Assembly (NCBI GenBank): GCA_963841995.1
Contig: CAWJEX010000002.1
Coordinates: forward strand, 186,001-250,000
DNA from: DATDPM01 sp963841995
Lineage (GTDB): Bacteria > Pseudomonadota > Alphaproteobacteria > DATDPM01
Direction: 5' to 3'
Length of the DNA: 64,000 nt
The translations under genes were made by a program, and so were the position numbers. The notes beneath the pieces were generated by a model. The model made no database searches. It had not been told where the DNA came from and saw only the letters and a program-made list of their open reading frames with translations. Below, piece after piece: positions 25,764 through 36,300 of this stretch (its first letter is position 1; each line of letters opens with the position of its first letter).

Positions 25764-27422
25764 GTGGAACGCGAAGCGATGGAATTCGATGTCGTGATCG
25801 TCGGCGCCGGGCCGTCCGGGCTTTCCGCCGCGATCCGCTTCAAGCAGCTTTGCGCCGAGCAGGGCAAGGAATTCTCCGTCTGCGTCATCGAAAAGGGTTC
25901 CGAAGTCGGCGCCCATATTCTTTCGGGTGCGGTCATCGATCCGATCGCGCTCAACGAACTCATCCCCGATTGGAAAGCGCGCGGCGCGCCGGTCACAACC
26001 CCGGTCACCGAAGACCAATTCCTAATGCTAAGCGAGCGCGGGAAATTCCGGATTCCGAATTTCGTGCTGCCGCCGTTGATGAGCAATCACGGCAATTACA
26101 TTGTGTCGCTGGGAAATCTATGCCGTTGGCTCGGTACCCAGGCCGAAGCTTTGGGCGTCGAGATGTTCCCCGGCTTTGCCGCGGCGGAGGTTCTCTATGG
26201 GCCAGACGGCCGTGTCGCCGGTGTGGCCACCGGCGATATGGGGGTCGGCCGTGACGGTCATCACAAATCGACCTACACCCCCGGCGTCGAGCTTCGCGGC
26301 AAATACACGTTCTTTGCCGAAGGCGCTCGCGGCTCGCTCACCAAGACGCTGTTCCAGAAATTCGGGCTTCGCTCCAAAGCCGATCCGCAAAAATACGGCA
26401 TCGGCCTCAAGGAACTCTGGAAACTCGACAAGGCGAAGCATAAGCCCGGACTGGTTATCCATAGCCAAGGCTGGCCACTCGATTCAAGAACCGGCGGCGG
26501 TTCGTTCATCTATCACTTAGAAGACGAGCTGGTGGCGATCGGCTACGTCGTCCACCTCGATTACCGCAATCCCCATTTGAGCCCCTATGACGAATTCCAG
26601 CGGTTCAAAACCCATCCGGCGATCCGGCCGATGCTGGAAGGCGGCAAGCGGCTCTCCTATGGCGCGCGGGCGATCAATGAAGGCGGCTGGCAATCGGTGC
26701 CGAAGCTGACCTTCCCGGGCGGGGCTTTGATCGGGTGCGCGGCGGGGTTCGTCAACCTGCCGCGGATTAAGGGCAGCCATAACGCGATGAAAACCGGGAT
26801 GCTGGCGGCGGAGACGGCTTTTGCCGCCCTGTCGCGTTCGCCCGACGGTGCCGAGACTCTGGCCGGCTATGAAGAGGCCTGCCGCAAATCCTGGGTCTTC
26901 GATGACCTTTACCGGGTGCGCAACGTCAAGCCGGGGATGAAATGGGGCCTTTGGATGGGCACGGTGCATGGCGGGATTCATATGTGGCTCAACAATCTCG
27001 GCCTCGGTTTCCTGGTGCCGTGGACACTGCATCACAGAAAAGCCGATCACGAAACCCTGGACCCCGCGGCATCGAGCCCGCGGATCGCCTATCCGAAACC
27101 GGATGGGGTCGTGAGCTTCGACAAGATGTCGTCGGTTTATCTGTCCAGCACCAATCACGACGAAGACCAGCCGGTGCATTTGAAGCTGGCCGATCCGGCG
27201 ATCGCGATCAGGCACAATCTGATGTTCTACGATGCGCCGGAACAGCGGTATTGCCCGGCCGGGGTATACGAGATCGTGCGTGACGATGCGGGCAAGCCGC
27301 GGCTCCAGATCAACGCGCCCAACTGCGTTCACTGCAAGACCTGTGACATCAAAGACCCACTGCAAAACATCAATTGGGTGGTGCCGGAAGGCGGCGGCGG
27401 GCCGAATTACCCGAATATGTGA
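25764..27422 (+). CDS. etfD: Electron transfer flavoprotein-ubiquinone oxidoreductase
   Basis: ETF-QO passes electrons from ETF (fatty acid and amino acid oxidation) to ubiquinone at the membrane. The protein has an N-terminal FAD site V-I-V-G-A-G-P-S-G-L-S-A-A, the ubiquinone-binding middle part, and the C-terminal [4Fe-4S] ferredoxin-like domain C-V-H-C-K-T-C-D-I-K-D-P. I chose the GTG at 25764 because GAGGG lies 5 nt upstream; the ATG at 25779 is the other candidate. Length (552 aa) matches bacterial members. Confidence 0.95.
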   Translation: MEREAMEFDVVIVGAGPSGLSAAIRFKQLCAEQGKEFSVCVIEKGSEVGAHILSGAVIDPIALNELIPDWKARGAPVTTPVTEDQFLMLSERGKFRIPNFVLPPLMSNHGNYIVSLGNLCRWLGTQAEALGVEMFPGFAAAEVLYGPDGRVAGVATGDMGVGRDGHHKSTYTPGVELRGKYTFFAEGARGSLTKTLFQKFGLRSKADPQKYGIGLKELWKLDKAKHKPGLVIHSQGWPLDSRTGGGSFIYHLEDELVAIGYVVHLDYRNPHLSPYDEFQRFKTHPAIRPMLEGGKRLSYGARAINEGGWQSVPKLTFPGGALIGCAAGFVNLPRIKGSHNAMKTGMLAAETAFAALSRSPDGAETLAGYEEACRKSWVFDDLYRVRNVKPGMKWGLWMGTVHGGIHMWLNNLGLGFLVPWTLHHRKADHETLDPAASSPRIAYPKPDGVVSFDKMSSVYLSSTNHDEDQPVHLKLADPAIAIRHNLMFYDAPEQRYCPAGVYEIVRDDAGKPRLQINAPNCVHCKTCDIKDPLQNINWVVPEGGGGPNYPNM

Positions 27423-27560
27423 ATGTTTTTCGTTGCCGTAGGCTATAGCGGGACTTGTACGCCTGGGATAAGCTTAACTATATGTGGACGGCAGAGAGGG
27501 TCGTTAACGTGGGATTTACCCTCCCCGAACCACCATTCGCACCCGCAATCGGAGTCTGAT

Positions 27561-29402
27561 GTGGCGTCCCAAAGGACCAGCCTGAACCATTCCTCCAAAA
27601 TCCGGACATCCGCCTCGATAGGGGCGGCAGGGTTTTGCGCGCTTTTGCTGCTCGCCTCTTGTACGCCCCATACTGCCGCGGTGGCGGGCTCCGGCGGTTC
27701 CAATCCCTCCGGCAATGCCGGGTCCTCCGGTTCCGGGCCGTCCGGCGTCAAGATCAATGCCCAGTTGGTCGCCGATAGCGAGCCGGTCGAAATCTCGAAT
27801 GCGTCGGGCGGCTATTTGGCTGGTCTTCATGCCGAGCATTTGGGTGATGTCGTCGATGCCGCCGAATTCCTGAAATATTCCTTGAAGGACGATCCGGACA
27901 ATCCGGATTTGATGCAGCGCAGCTTCCTCCTCACCCTTGGCGAAGGCCGCATCGACGATGCGTTGGCGCTGGCCAAGCACATTCAGGAGAAGCTGCCCGA
28001 ATCGCCGATCCCGGTCCTCACCCTCGCCGTCAATGATTTCAAGCACGGCAATTACCCGGCGGCCGAGGCGCGGATGAAGGCGCTGCCCGATACCGGCCTG
28101 AACAAATTCTTCGTGCCGCTGACATTGGCCTGGCTGCGAAGCGCCCAGGGCGACACCGATGGCGCGCTCAAGGCCCTCGACCCCCTTGGCCAGAACAGCG
28201 GCTTTGCCGTACTGCACGATCTCCACGCCGGGCTCATCAACGACATTGCAGGCCGCAGCAAAGCCGCAGAGGACGCTTATAAGAGCGCCCTCGACAGCAG
28301 CCAGGGCGGAGCGCTCCGCCTGGTTCAGGCTCTGGGCAGCCTTTACGAGCGCACCGGCCGCAGCGACGACGCCAAGAAGCTCTACGAGGACTACATCAAG
28401 CAAAATCCCGACACGGTCCTGCTCGATGTGGAAATGAAAAGGCTCGCCGATAAGACGCCGGTGGACCCGTTGATTCACAACGCCACCGAAGGCATGGCCG
28501 AAGCCTTATTCAACGTGGCGAGCACGCTGCAGCAGCAAGGCGCGAGCCTGCTCGGCCTCGACTATGCGCGGCTGGCATTGACCCTCAAGCCCGAATATCC
28601 GGTTTGTCAGGTTCTGATCGCCGATATTTTCGACGGCCAAGGCCGCCCCGACGAAGCGACGAAAATATTCCAGGCATTGCCGAAGGATTCGCCGTTCTTT
28701 TGGCTGGGTCGGATGCGCATGGCTCTCGACCTCGACGCGCAAGACAAGACCGACGAGGCGGTCGCCCAATTGAATCAGATGGTGGTGGAAAAGCCGGATC
28801 GGGTCGATGCGCTGATCACGTTGGGTGACATTTTCCGGGCTCGTGAACAATTTAAAGAAGCTGCCGACGCCTATACCCGGGCACTCGATCGCATTCCGAA
28901 GCTTGAGGAACGCCATTGGGCGATTCTCTATGCCCGCGGCATCGTCAATGAACGTTCGGGCCATTGGCCCCAGGCCGAAGCCGATTTCCTGAAAGCCCTC
29001 GATCTCCGCCCGGATCAGCCCTATGTCCTGAATTACCTCGCCTATTCCTGGGTGGAGCAGGGCGTGCATTTGGATAAGGCGCGCAAGATGCTCGAGCGCG
29101 CGGTGGAACTTCGCCCCAATGACGGGTTCATCGTGGATAGCCTCGGTTGGATTCTCCTTAGCATGGGCGAAAAGACCGAAGCGGTGAGCAAGCTCGAACA
29201 AGCGGTGGAACTCGAGCCGCAGGATGCGACCATCAACGATCATCTTGGCGATGCTTATTGGAAAGTTGGACGGCAGGCGGAAGCGCGGTTCCAATGGCGC
29301 CGCGCCCTCGCCTTGAAGCCCGATTCCGCCACCAAGGCGAAAATCGAGGCCAAGCTTCAGAACGGCCTCACCATGAGCCGCGTCGAAGACCACGGGACTT
29401 GA
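27561..29402 (+). CDS. TPR-repeat lipoprotein
   Basis: From the GTG at 27561 (GGAG 6 nt upstream) the protein starts with a lipoprotein signal ending in L-A-S-C (Cys34), followed by a Gly/Ser-rich linker and about 540 residues of TPR-type helix pairs (for example Y-V-L-N-Y-L-A-Y-S-W-V-E-Q-G and G-F-I-V-D-S-L-G-W-I). Alphaproteobacteria keep this large outer-membrane TPR protein upstream of ispE. It probably acts as a scaffold in the periplasm; the partner is unknown. The stop overlaps the likely TTG start of ispE. Confidence 0.85.
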   Translation: MASQRTSLNHSSKIRTSASIGAAGFCALLLLASCTPHTAAVAGSGGSNPSGNAGSSGSGPSGVKINAQLVADSEPVEISNASGGYLAGLHAEHLGDVVDAAEFLKYSLKDDPDNPDLMQRSFLLTLGEGRIDDALALAKHIQEKLPESPIPVLTLAVNDFKHGNYPAAEARMKALPDTGLNKFFVPLTLAWLRSAQGDTDGALKALDPLGQNSGFAVLHDLHAGLINDIAGRSKAAEDAYKSALDSSQGGALRLVQALGSLYERTGRSDDAKKLYEDYIKQNPDTVLLDVEMKRLADKTPVDPLIHNATEGMAEALFNVASTLQQQGASLLGLDYARLALTLKPEYPVCQVLIADIFDGQGRPDEATKIFQALPKDSPFFWLGRMRMALDLDAQDKTDEAVAQLNQMVVEKPDRVDALITLGDIFRAREQFKEAADAYTRALDRIPKLEERHWAILYARGIVNERSGHWPQAEADFLKALDLRPDQPYVLNYLAYSWVEQGVHLDKARKMLERAVELRPNDGFIVDSLGWILLSMGEKTEAVSKLEQAVELEPQDATINDHLGDAYWKVGRQAEARFQWRRALALKPDSATKAKIEAKLQNGLTMSRVEDHGT

Positions 29403-30332
29403 ACGAGGCCCCAGTTTCTGCGGACGGTTCTGTGGATTCCGGAACGGGCGTCGCCCAGGCCGCTCCCGCCAAGATCAATCTTTATCTCCACGTTACCGGG
29501 CGACGCTCGGATGGTTATCACCTGCTCGATTCGCTGGCGGTCTTCGCCAGTATCCACGACACGATCGTTGCGCGGGAGAATGATTCCCTTGCGCTGTCGC
29601 TGAGCGGGCCGTTCGGCTCGACGCTTTCGGCCGAAAGCGATAATTTGGTGCTGCGTGCAGCGACGCTGTTGCGGGAACGGGGCGGCGTGAAGGCGGGGGC
29701 GGCGATCACCCTCGTCAAACGCTTGCCGGTTGCTTCGGGTATCGGCGGCGGGTCGGCGGACGCCGCGGCGACGTTGCTGGCTTGCGACGCGCTGTGGAAG
29801 ACCAAAGCCGCCAATCCCGACCTATCGGCGATGGCGCTGCAATTGGGTGCCGATGTTCCGATCTGCCTCCATGGCCGCGCCGCTTTCTTCGGCGGCATCG
29901 GCGAAGAGATCGCGAACGCGCCGAAATTACCGTCGGCCTTTCTCGTTCTGATCAATCCGGGAATTCCGCTTTCCACCGCCGAGGTGTTCCGCGCGCGAAA
30001 AGGCTCGTTTGGGAATGCGGGAAGATTCAACGATGCGGCGAAAGATGCGGCGGAGTTTGCTCAGAATCCTCGGAACCCGGCGCAACGATCTCAGCGAAGC
30101 CGCAATCGGGCTGTGCCCGGTGTTGTCGCAAGTCCTCGAGGCTCTTGCCGGTGCCAAGGGTTGCCTGCTCTCCCGCATGTCGGGAAGCGGTGCCAGCTGC
30201 TTCGGATTGTTCGCGACCGAGGCCGGAGCGACGGACGCGGCGCGTGCGATCGGGGCACAACAGCCGCGCTGGTGGGTTACGGCCAGCGCGCTGATCGCTG
30301 ATGCCAGGACTCTCGATCCGGTTCTTCCATAA
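29399..30332 (+). pseudogene. ispE: 4-diphosphocytidyl-2-C-methyl-D-erythritol kinase, frameshifted
   Basis: The first part has the GHMP kinase motifs A-P-A-K-I-N-L-Y-L-H-V and P-V-A-S-G-I-G-G-G-S-A-D-A-A-A-T of IspE, an MEP-pathway isoprenoid enzyme. At 30065-30066 one extra A (CAGAATCC where CAGATCC would keep the frame) shifts reading. The rest, including I-L-G-T-R-R-N-D-L and the motif M-S-G-S-G-A-S-C-F-G, continues in the next frame to 30332. IspE is normally essential, so this may be a sequencing error. The start is TTG 29399 (overlapping the TPR stop) or GTG 29432. Confidence 0.85.
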
Positions 30333-30447
30333 CGATTTTCGGGTGTTAGGGCGGGAGTTCCGGCGGCAGCGAAGCGGTTGCAGAGAGGCTGCGGCCCGCT
30401 TATTGTGCCGCCCTCGATCTTTGAGCCCTCCAGGGCGATGGCGCGAT

Positions 30448-30521
30448 TGGGGCGTGGCCAAGCGGTAAGGCAGCGGGTTTTGGTCCCGCGACCCCAGGTT
30501 CGAATCCTGGCGCCCCAGCCA
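30448..30521 (+). tRNA. tRNA-Gln (anticodon TTG)
   Basis: A complete cloverleaf: acceptor TGGGGCG/CGCCCCA, anticodon stem GCGGG/CCCGC with the loop TTTTGGT giving anticodon TTG, T-arm CCAGG-TTCGAAT-CCTGG, discriminator G and encoded CCA (30519-30521). The integrase gene begins 100 bp downstream in the same direction, so its 3' end is a probable attachment site. Confidence 0.95.
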
Positions 30522-30620
30522 GCCCCTTGATTCCAAAGGATTTTCTGACAAAGACCGGGCACCCCTGCGGCGGTGTAGCACATTGCTGTGTCACATCGGC
30601 CGCGGCATGCGGGGGATGCC

Positions 30621-32444
30621 ATGGCCGTTTTACCGATTTTTAGGCGCGGTAGTGTCTTCTATTGGCGGCGGCGCATCCCGCGCGCCGTAGCAAGCATCAC
30701 GACACGCAGCCATTTCTGTTGCTCGCTGCAGACCACCGACCGCCGGCAGGCGCGCATGCGCGCGCTGCGGCTCTCGCTCGCTTTCGAGGAGCTCATGCAG
30801 GAGCAGGCACGAAAGATCAGCATCGGCCGAGCGCCGACTAGGGAAGAGCTCGATCAGCTGCTTGTCGATCTCTATAAGCGGATCATACGGGAGTGTGAAA
30901 TCTGGGCGGCGACAAAGCCGCCCTATCTTGGCGCGCGCCAATACGCGAAGCCCGACGACTATCTAAGCGACCAGGAGGCGCAAACTTACTTTAACGGCAC
31001 GCCTGAAGTTCGCGAGCAGCTCTGGCTGCACATGATGCAAGAGGGCGATTACATCGAGGCCGTTCGATATCTTCCGGCAATGCTCGAAGAGCGGGGACTG
31101 ACGCTCGATCAAGCGTCCGAGGAATTCAAGATTTTGGCGCGGAAATGCATGATGGCCGGTACCGCCGCATTTCGCCGGTTTCAGAATACCTCGTCCGACA
31201 ACATTTCAGGCGAAATCGATGCCCTGATCGCCGACAGCGCATCGGGTGCCCACTCCGGCGACATCGCCGCCAGCCGCGCCCTGATCGATGCCGGGCGCGG
31301 CACCCACCCCGAAAATGTGGCCGCCGGCGCAACCAGCTCGGAGCCACCGATCTCGTCGTTCATCGAAAAATTTGTGGCGCAATCTCGCGTCGAAGGGCGG
31401 TGGACTAACCAGACGGAGGCCCAGAACCGCAACTCGATGGAGCTGCTGCGGCTCATCGTTGGTGACAAAGCGCCAGGCGCTTATACCCGTGCTGACGCCG
31501 AGACCCTGCGCCGCACCTTGGAGCAAATTCCGGTCAACTTCGGAAAGTCGCCCCGTCATCTTAAAATTCCAATAAAGCAGGTCATCGCCGAGAGAAAGCC
31601 AGGCACCAAGACCTTGTCAAAAGGGACGCTCGATCGTCATTGGAACACGGTCACGTCCTTCTTCCGCTGGGTCAATCGGCAGGACGGGATAGCCGACATC
31701 AACATCGATCGCATTTTCGGAGGCTTCCGTTGGGCCGAAACCGTACCGGGGGCCAGAGAACGGGAAATGTGGGACGCCAATTCACTCGGGCGCCTTTTCG
31801 TATCTCCGATCTGGAGGGGCTGCAAATATTATCCCGAGAAGCGCTATTGCCGGCATGAGCCGGGCAAAGCGATCGTGAGGGACGAATATTTCTGGCTGCC
31901 GATCCTGGCACTCTATACCGCGGCGCGCTTGGACGAGCTGGCAAACCTGGCCGGCACGGACGTGCAGGAACTAGAAGGCGTGCCGGTGATCTATTTCCAC
32001 GGCGAGCACTTGAAGACCGAAAGTTCCGAGCGCTATACGCCGATCCATTCCATCTTGATCCGGCTCGGGTTTCTCGATCTTGCCAAAGAGGCCGGGTCGG
32101 AGCGGTTGTTCCCACTCATGAAACCAAACGGTCGCGACAGCAAACTAAGCCATAACTACACGGAACACTTCACCCAATACCGTCGCGATGTCGGTGTTTA
32201 TCGGGAGTTGATGGACTTCCATTCGTTTCGCACGACCGCGACAACGGTTGCGATGCGCAATGGCTGCTCCATTCTCGAAGCGGATGAGATCACCGGTCAC
32301 GACAGCGCGCAGCGGAAGGAGAATAAGGCCGCTCATACGACGACGCTGCTGTATTTTCGCGGCTACGGGCCGAAGCGGCTTCAGGCTGCCGTCGAGAAGA
32401 TCAGTTACCCTTCGATCGAGCTGGAGCGGCATTTCGTCCGCTGA
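30621..32444 (+). CDS. Tyrosine-type site-specific integrase
   Basis: A long (607 aa) integrase with a DUF6538-like N-terminus (F-R-R-G-S-V-F-Y-W-R-R-R-I-P), a SAM-like core-binding region and a C-terminal catalytic domain: Arg in T-A-A-R-L-D-E-L-A-N-L, H-S-F-R-T-T-A (His-x-x-Arg), G-H-D-S-A, and a probable nucleophile Tyr in L-L-Y-F-R-G-Y. The start is ATG 30621, with GGGGG upstream. It is placed directly behind tRNA-Gln and in front of a tRNA-Gly-like fragment, so it probably inserted the accessory region that follows. Confidence 0.92.
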   Translation: MAVLPIFRRGSVFYWRRRIPRAVASITTRSHFCCSLQTTDRRQARMRALRLSLAFEELMQEQARKISIGRAPTREELDQLLVDLYKRIIRECEIWAATKPPYLGARQYAKPDDYLSDQEAQTYFNGTPEVREQLWLHMMQEGDYIEAVRYLPAMLEERGLTLDQASEEFKILARKCMMAGTAAFRRFQNTSSDNISGEIDALIADSASGAHSGDIAASRALIDAGRGTHPENVAAGATSSEPPISSFIEKFVAQSRVEGRWTNQTEAQNRNSMELLRLIVGDKAPGAYTRADAETLRRTLEQIPVNFGKSPRHLKIPIKQVIAERKPGTKTLSKGTLDRHWNTVTSFFRWVNRQDGIADINIDRIFGGFRWAETVPGAREREMWDANSLGRLFVSPIWRGCKYYPEKRYCRHEPGKAIVRDEYFWLPILALYTAARLDELANLAGTDVQELEGVPVIYFHGEHLKTESSERYTPIHSILIRLGFLDLAKEAGSERLFPLMKPNGRDSKLSHNYTEHFTQYRRDVGVYRELMDFHSFRTTATTVAMRNGCSILEADEITGHDSAQRKENKAAHTTTLLYFRGYGPKRLQAAVEKISYPSIELERHFVR

Positions 32445-32589
32445 TCGTTGTTGTTGAAGAATCGGGGACGGGAGAGAGCCGCTTCATCGTGGATCATGAT
32501 GGCAATGCTGTCGTCATGGAGATGACGGCACCAGTGCGCGTCCCTCGCTGATCTTGCGTGGCTGCTCCTGCATGATCTTCGCGAAATTG

Positions 32590-32659
32590 AGCTAAGAGCG
32601 CCGGAACGGACAGCTTCCCAAGCTGGAGGTCGTGGGTTCGAGACCCGTCGCCCACTCCA
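32590..32659 (+). other. tRNA-Gly(CCC)-like 3' remnant, possible attachment site
   Basis: A D-arm-like GAGCTAAGAGCG, an anticodon-arm CAGC-TTCCCAA-GCTG, a T-arm with GGTTCGAGACC and the 3' acceptor CGCCCACTCCA are present, but the matching 5' acceptor strand is missing. This is what an integrative element leaves as att duplication. It lies 145 bp after the integrase stop. The rest of 32445-32870 shows no gene I can support. Confidence 0.5.
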
Positions 32660-32870
32660 GTTTAAAATCGAACAGTTAGCTGGACTCTTTGGAAACAAAA
32701 CGTCCCTGCAGGGCCGTAGTTGCCACAAAAAAACCCGGTCCTCTGTAACCAGTAGAAATCCGCCATTTTCTGAATCGATCCGTCTCGGCTTGTGGCAAGT
32801 TTGTCGCGAATGGTCATAACATCTGGTGGCGTTCTTACGCCGGACGGAGCCCGGTTCCCGGTGTCTTTTT

Positions 32871-32889
32871 GTGTATCCATTGGGTACAC
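32871..32889. promoter_or_regulatory. 19-bp palindromic operator upstream of RHH gene
   Basis: GTGTATCCATTGGGTACAC has the symmetric form GTGTAnCCAnTGGnTACAC, with only three unmatched positions. It lies 7 bp before the ATG of the ribbon-helix-helix gene, as expected for an autoregulated antitoxin operator overlapping the -10 region (TACACT). Confidence 0.6.
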
Positions 32890-32896
32890 TCTGGCG

Positions 32897-33091
32897 ATGG
32901 CGGGGAAGGATTCGGGCTTACGCATACGTGTTGAGCGCCCTCTGCGGGATTCGTTTTTGGAAGCCTGCCGTGCAGACGACAGGCCGGCCGCGCAGGTTCT
33001 CAGAGAGTTCATGCGCGACTACATTGGCGCGCGCGCTGGAAAAGCGAAAGGCACTGCAATTCCTTTGAAAACCACGAACAAAGCGCGCTGA
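32897..33091 (+). CDS. Ribbon-helix-helix antitoxin-like protein
   Basis: A 64-residue protein from the ATG at 32897. The segment G-L-R-I-R-V-E-R-P-L-R-D-S-F-L-E-A-C-R followed by A-A-Q-V-L-R-E-F-M-R-D-Y-I fits a short beta strand plus two helices as in RHH repressors of toxin-antitoxin systems. The C-terminus is basic. A palindromic operator sits immediately upstream. No full-length toxin follows; only a 35-codon frame is present, so the pair may be truncated or the gene may be a lone regulator. Confidence 0.6.
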   Translation: MAGKDSGLRIRVERPLRDSFLEACRADDRPAAQVLREFMRDYIGARAGKAKGTAIPLKTTNKAR

Positions 33092-33097
33092 AAAGTA

Positions 33098-33205
33098 ATG
33101 CCCAAGTTGGACAAAAAGCAGCAACGGCGCCATTTTGTCGATACGTTGGGCGTGGACTACCGCGTGGTAACTAACGCGAGCCAGCTCCCAGATCAAAGTG
33201 TCTAA
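33098..33205 (+). CDS. Small open frame after the RHH gene, possible toxin remnant
   Basis: A 35-codon frame starting M-P-K-L-D-K-K-Q-Q-R-R-H-F-V-D begins 6 bp after the RHH stop, the position where a toxin gene would start. I recognise no domain. It may be a truncated toxin or chance. Confidence 0.3.
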   Translation: MPKLDKKQQRRHFVDTLGVDYRVVTNASQLPDQSV

Positions 33206-33300
33206 TGAATGAAAGGCATGATTTACAGGTGTAACCGCGGTCTTTGAGCGTCGAAGCAAGAACGCGGTATTTGGTAACGCAAAGTCCGAGGCAGTAGCGA

Positions 33301-36300
33301 ATGTCGGGAAGGGTCTGGCTCAAAGGATCAAAGTGGCGCAAGTGGGATTTGCATGTCCACAGTCCTGCCTCTCATGGCTTTGGCGGAGACTGGAACCAAT
33401 TTATCATCCAGCTGGGCAATGCCGATTGTGACGTTGTCGGTATTAACGACTATTTCTCTGTTGCTGGCTATCACGAGGTTCAGCGGCGGGTGAGCGATCC
33501 GGGCGCGGCTTCCGAGGGCAACAAACCCTACCGCGAAGCGCTCCAAAAACTGAAAAGCAAAACGCTACTGCCCGTCGTGGAATGCCGCATGAATAATGTC
33601 GTCCTCGACAAAAAGCAGAAATCCGGCCCGCGCATCAATTTCCATCTAATTTTCAGTCCTGAGCTTGCGGTCGACGACATTGAGACTTTCATTAAGAGCC
33701 TCAAGGTCAAGGGCACCTCCATTGGCAGCCGCTACAGCGATTCCAAATTCCTGCGAGAAGAAGTGTCGGTGCATTTCGTCGAGACATGCCGGGCGCTGCG
33801 CGATGACGGCACATTCGCCAACCGTTTCCTTATTTGGATTCCCTATGACGAGTACGGTGGCATCGACAACATTAATCCCGCCACTGACACGCTGTTCAAG
33901 GAAGGGCTCGTATACGAAGCCGACATCCTTGGTTCTTCCAACAAGGCACAAGCGGACTTCTTTTTGTGGAAAGAGGGCAAGTTTACGGAGGAGCAATACC
34001 GCAAGTGGTTCGGCAAGCGAAAGCCCTGCGTCAAGGGCAGTGACTCGCACAACGTAAATGACGAACTGGGCAAGCTCAAAGACCAGCAGTCGAAACCTGC
34101 GGACAGGTACTGCTGGATCAAAGCCGACCCGACCTTCAATGGCCTGCGGCAGATCATCAATGAGCCGGAGGATCGGGTCTATATAGGCCGCATCCCTCCC
34201 AAGATGGAGGAAGTGCACCGCAACCCCACTCGGTATCTCACGGACATCAATATTCGCAAAACCGCCGACGCTGACACCGATGACATATGGTTCGACTGCG
34301 ACATCCCGCTCAACTTCGACATGGTGGCCATCATCGGCAACAAGGGCACCGGCAAAAGCGCGCTTGCCGACGTGCTAGCATTGGCCGGGAACACGCACTG
34401 CGACCCAAAGTATTTTTCGTTCCTTAATAAGGATCGTTTTTGCGAACGTAATGGCCGGATCGCAAAGCAGTTCGAGGTCGAAACCGTCTGGGGCGACGGC
34501 ACGAAAACCGTGACCTCGCTCAATGCGAAGCCTGACCCCAACAACGTGGAGCTGGTGAAGTACATCCCGCAAACGTATCTGGAAAAGGTTTGCACCGAAA
34601 CGGAACCCGGCCAGAAAAGCGAATTCCAGCGAGAGCTTCGCAAAGTTATTTTCTCGCATATCAGCGATGCCGAACAGCTTGGGAAGGAGTCCCTCGATGA
34701 CCTAATCGAATATAAGACTGAAGAAATGACCGACCAAGTGAACACGTACCGACAAGAGATTTCGCGGTTGAACGTGGAGCTGGTGCGGCTCGAAACAAAA
34801 GGCGCAGCCGATTTTGTCGCCCAGCTTCAAGCCAATCTCAGGCAGAAACAGAAGGAGCTGGAAGCTCACGTTGCCGCGAAGCCGGCCGTTGTGGATAAAC
34901 CGAACAATCTGACGGCAGACCAGCAGGCAGCTTATTCGAAAATCGCCGGTGAGTTGGATAAAGAACGAGCCAATCTCTCAAGCCTGGAAACGAAGATCGC
35001 CGAGTATCAGGCCAAGCAAAAAATGCTGACCGAACACGTCGCGATCGCAAGGAAGCTGGAAGGAAAACTCGATAACTTTGTTGCGGATTTCGCACGGCTC
35101 AAGCAGGAATGCGCCGCCGATTTCAAGAAACTTTCGTTGAATTTAGAAGCGATCATCACCCTGACCATCGACAAGGCGGTGCTAACGCAAAAGCGTGATG
35201 GTCTCGTTGCTGACAAGGCCGAGATCGATGCCGCCCTTTCTCCGACTGCGGAAACGAGTGTCCTCACACAGAAAGGCGCTTGTGAGGGACGGATCAAGGC
35301 GCTTCGGGATAAGCTGGACGCACCAAATAAGCGGTACCAGGCCTATCAGGAGGCGCTCAAAGGCTGGCAGAAGCAGAAGGAGGTTATCGAAGGCGATGCG
35401 GAGAAGCCGGACAGCCTTAGATACTTTGAGGCCCAACTTAAGTACATAAAGGAGAAGCTTCCCCAGGAAATTTCAGCTGTGAAAGAGCAGCGACTCGCGC
35501 TTGCCCGCAAAGTGCATGAGAGCATCGCCGCAATTAGGGATGTTTACAGAGAGCTATTCGCCTCGGTGCAGCAATTGATCGAGAGCAGCGTTATCATTAA
35601 AGAGGGGTTCGAACTAACTTTCGATAGCAGCATCATTGAGCGCACGTTCCAGCGCGATTTCTTTGATGCCTACGTTGTCCAAGGCGTCGCCGGTTCGTTC
35701 TGCGGCAAAGAGAAGGGCGCGACGGTGTTGGAGGAGCTGCAAGCCGAGTACGACTTCAATAAAGCCGACGATGCCATTGCGTTCGTTGAGAAGGTCACAA
35801 CGTACATGCAGCACGATATGCGCAGCGCGCAGCAGGGTAAAATGGATATTGCCGCCCAGCTCCGCAAGCATGTGGAACTAAAGGAATTCTATGATTATCT
35901 TTGGTCTTTTCCGTACCTGGAACCAGAGTACTCACTCAAGCTCGACGGCAAGGATTTAAGTCATCTCTCGCCTGGCGAGCGAGGGACGTTGCTGCTGGTC
36001 TTCTATCTGTTGGTTGATAAGAGCAACAAGCCAATCATTGTTGACCAGCCCGAAGAGAACCTCGACAACCAGACGGTCTACCGCTTGCTAATCCCAGTCA
36101 TCAAGGAGGTCAAGAAGCGCCGCCAGATCATCATGGTGACGCACAGCCCGAACATCGCGGTCGTATGCGATGCGGAGCAAATCATACATGCCTTCATCGA
36201 CCGGGAGAGTGGGAATCGGGTCATCTATACGATGGGTTCAATCGAATCCGCTCAGATCAACAAATACCTGGTCGATGTACTTGAAGGGACCCGTCCGGCT

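Noticed and set aside
32590..32659. A complete tRNA-Gly gene
   Set aside because: The 5' acceptor strand that should pair with CGCCCAC is absent and the anticodon-arm junction has extra bases, so only a remnant is called.
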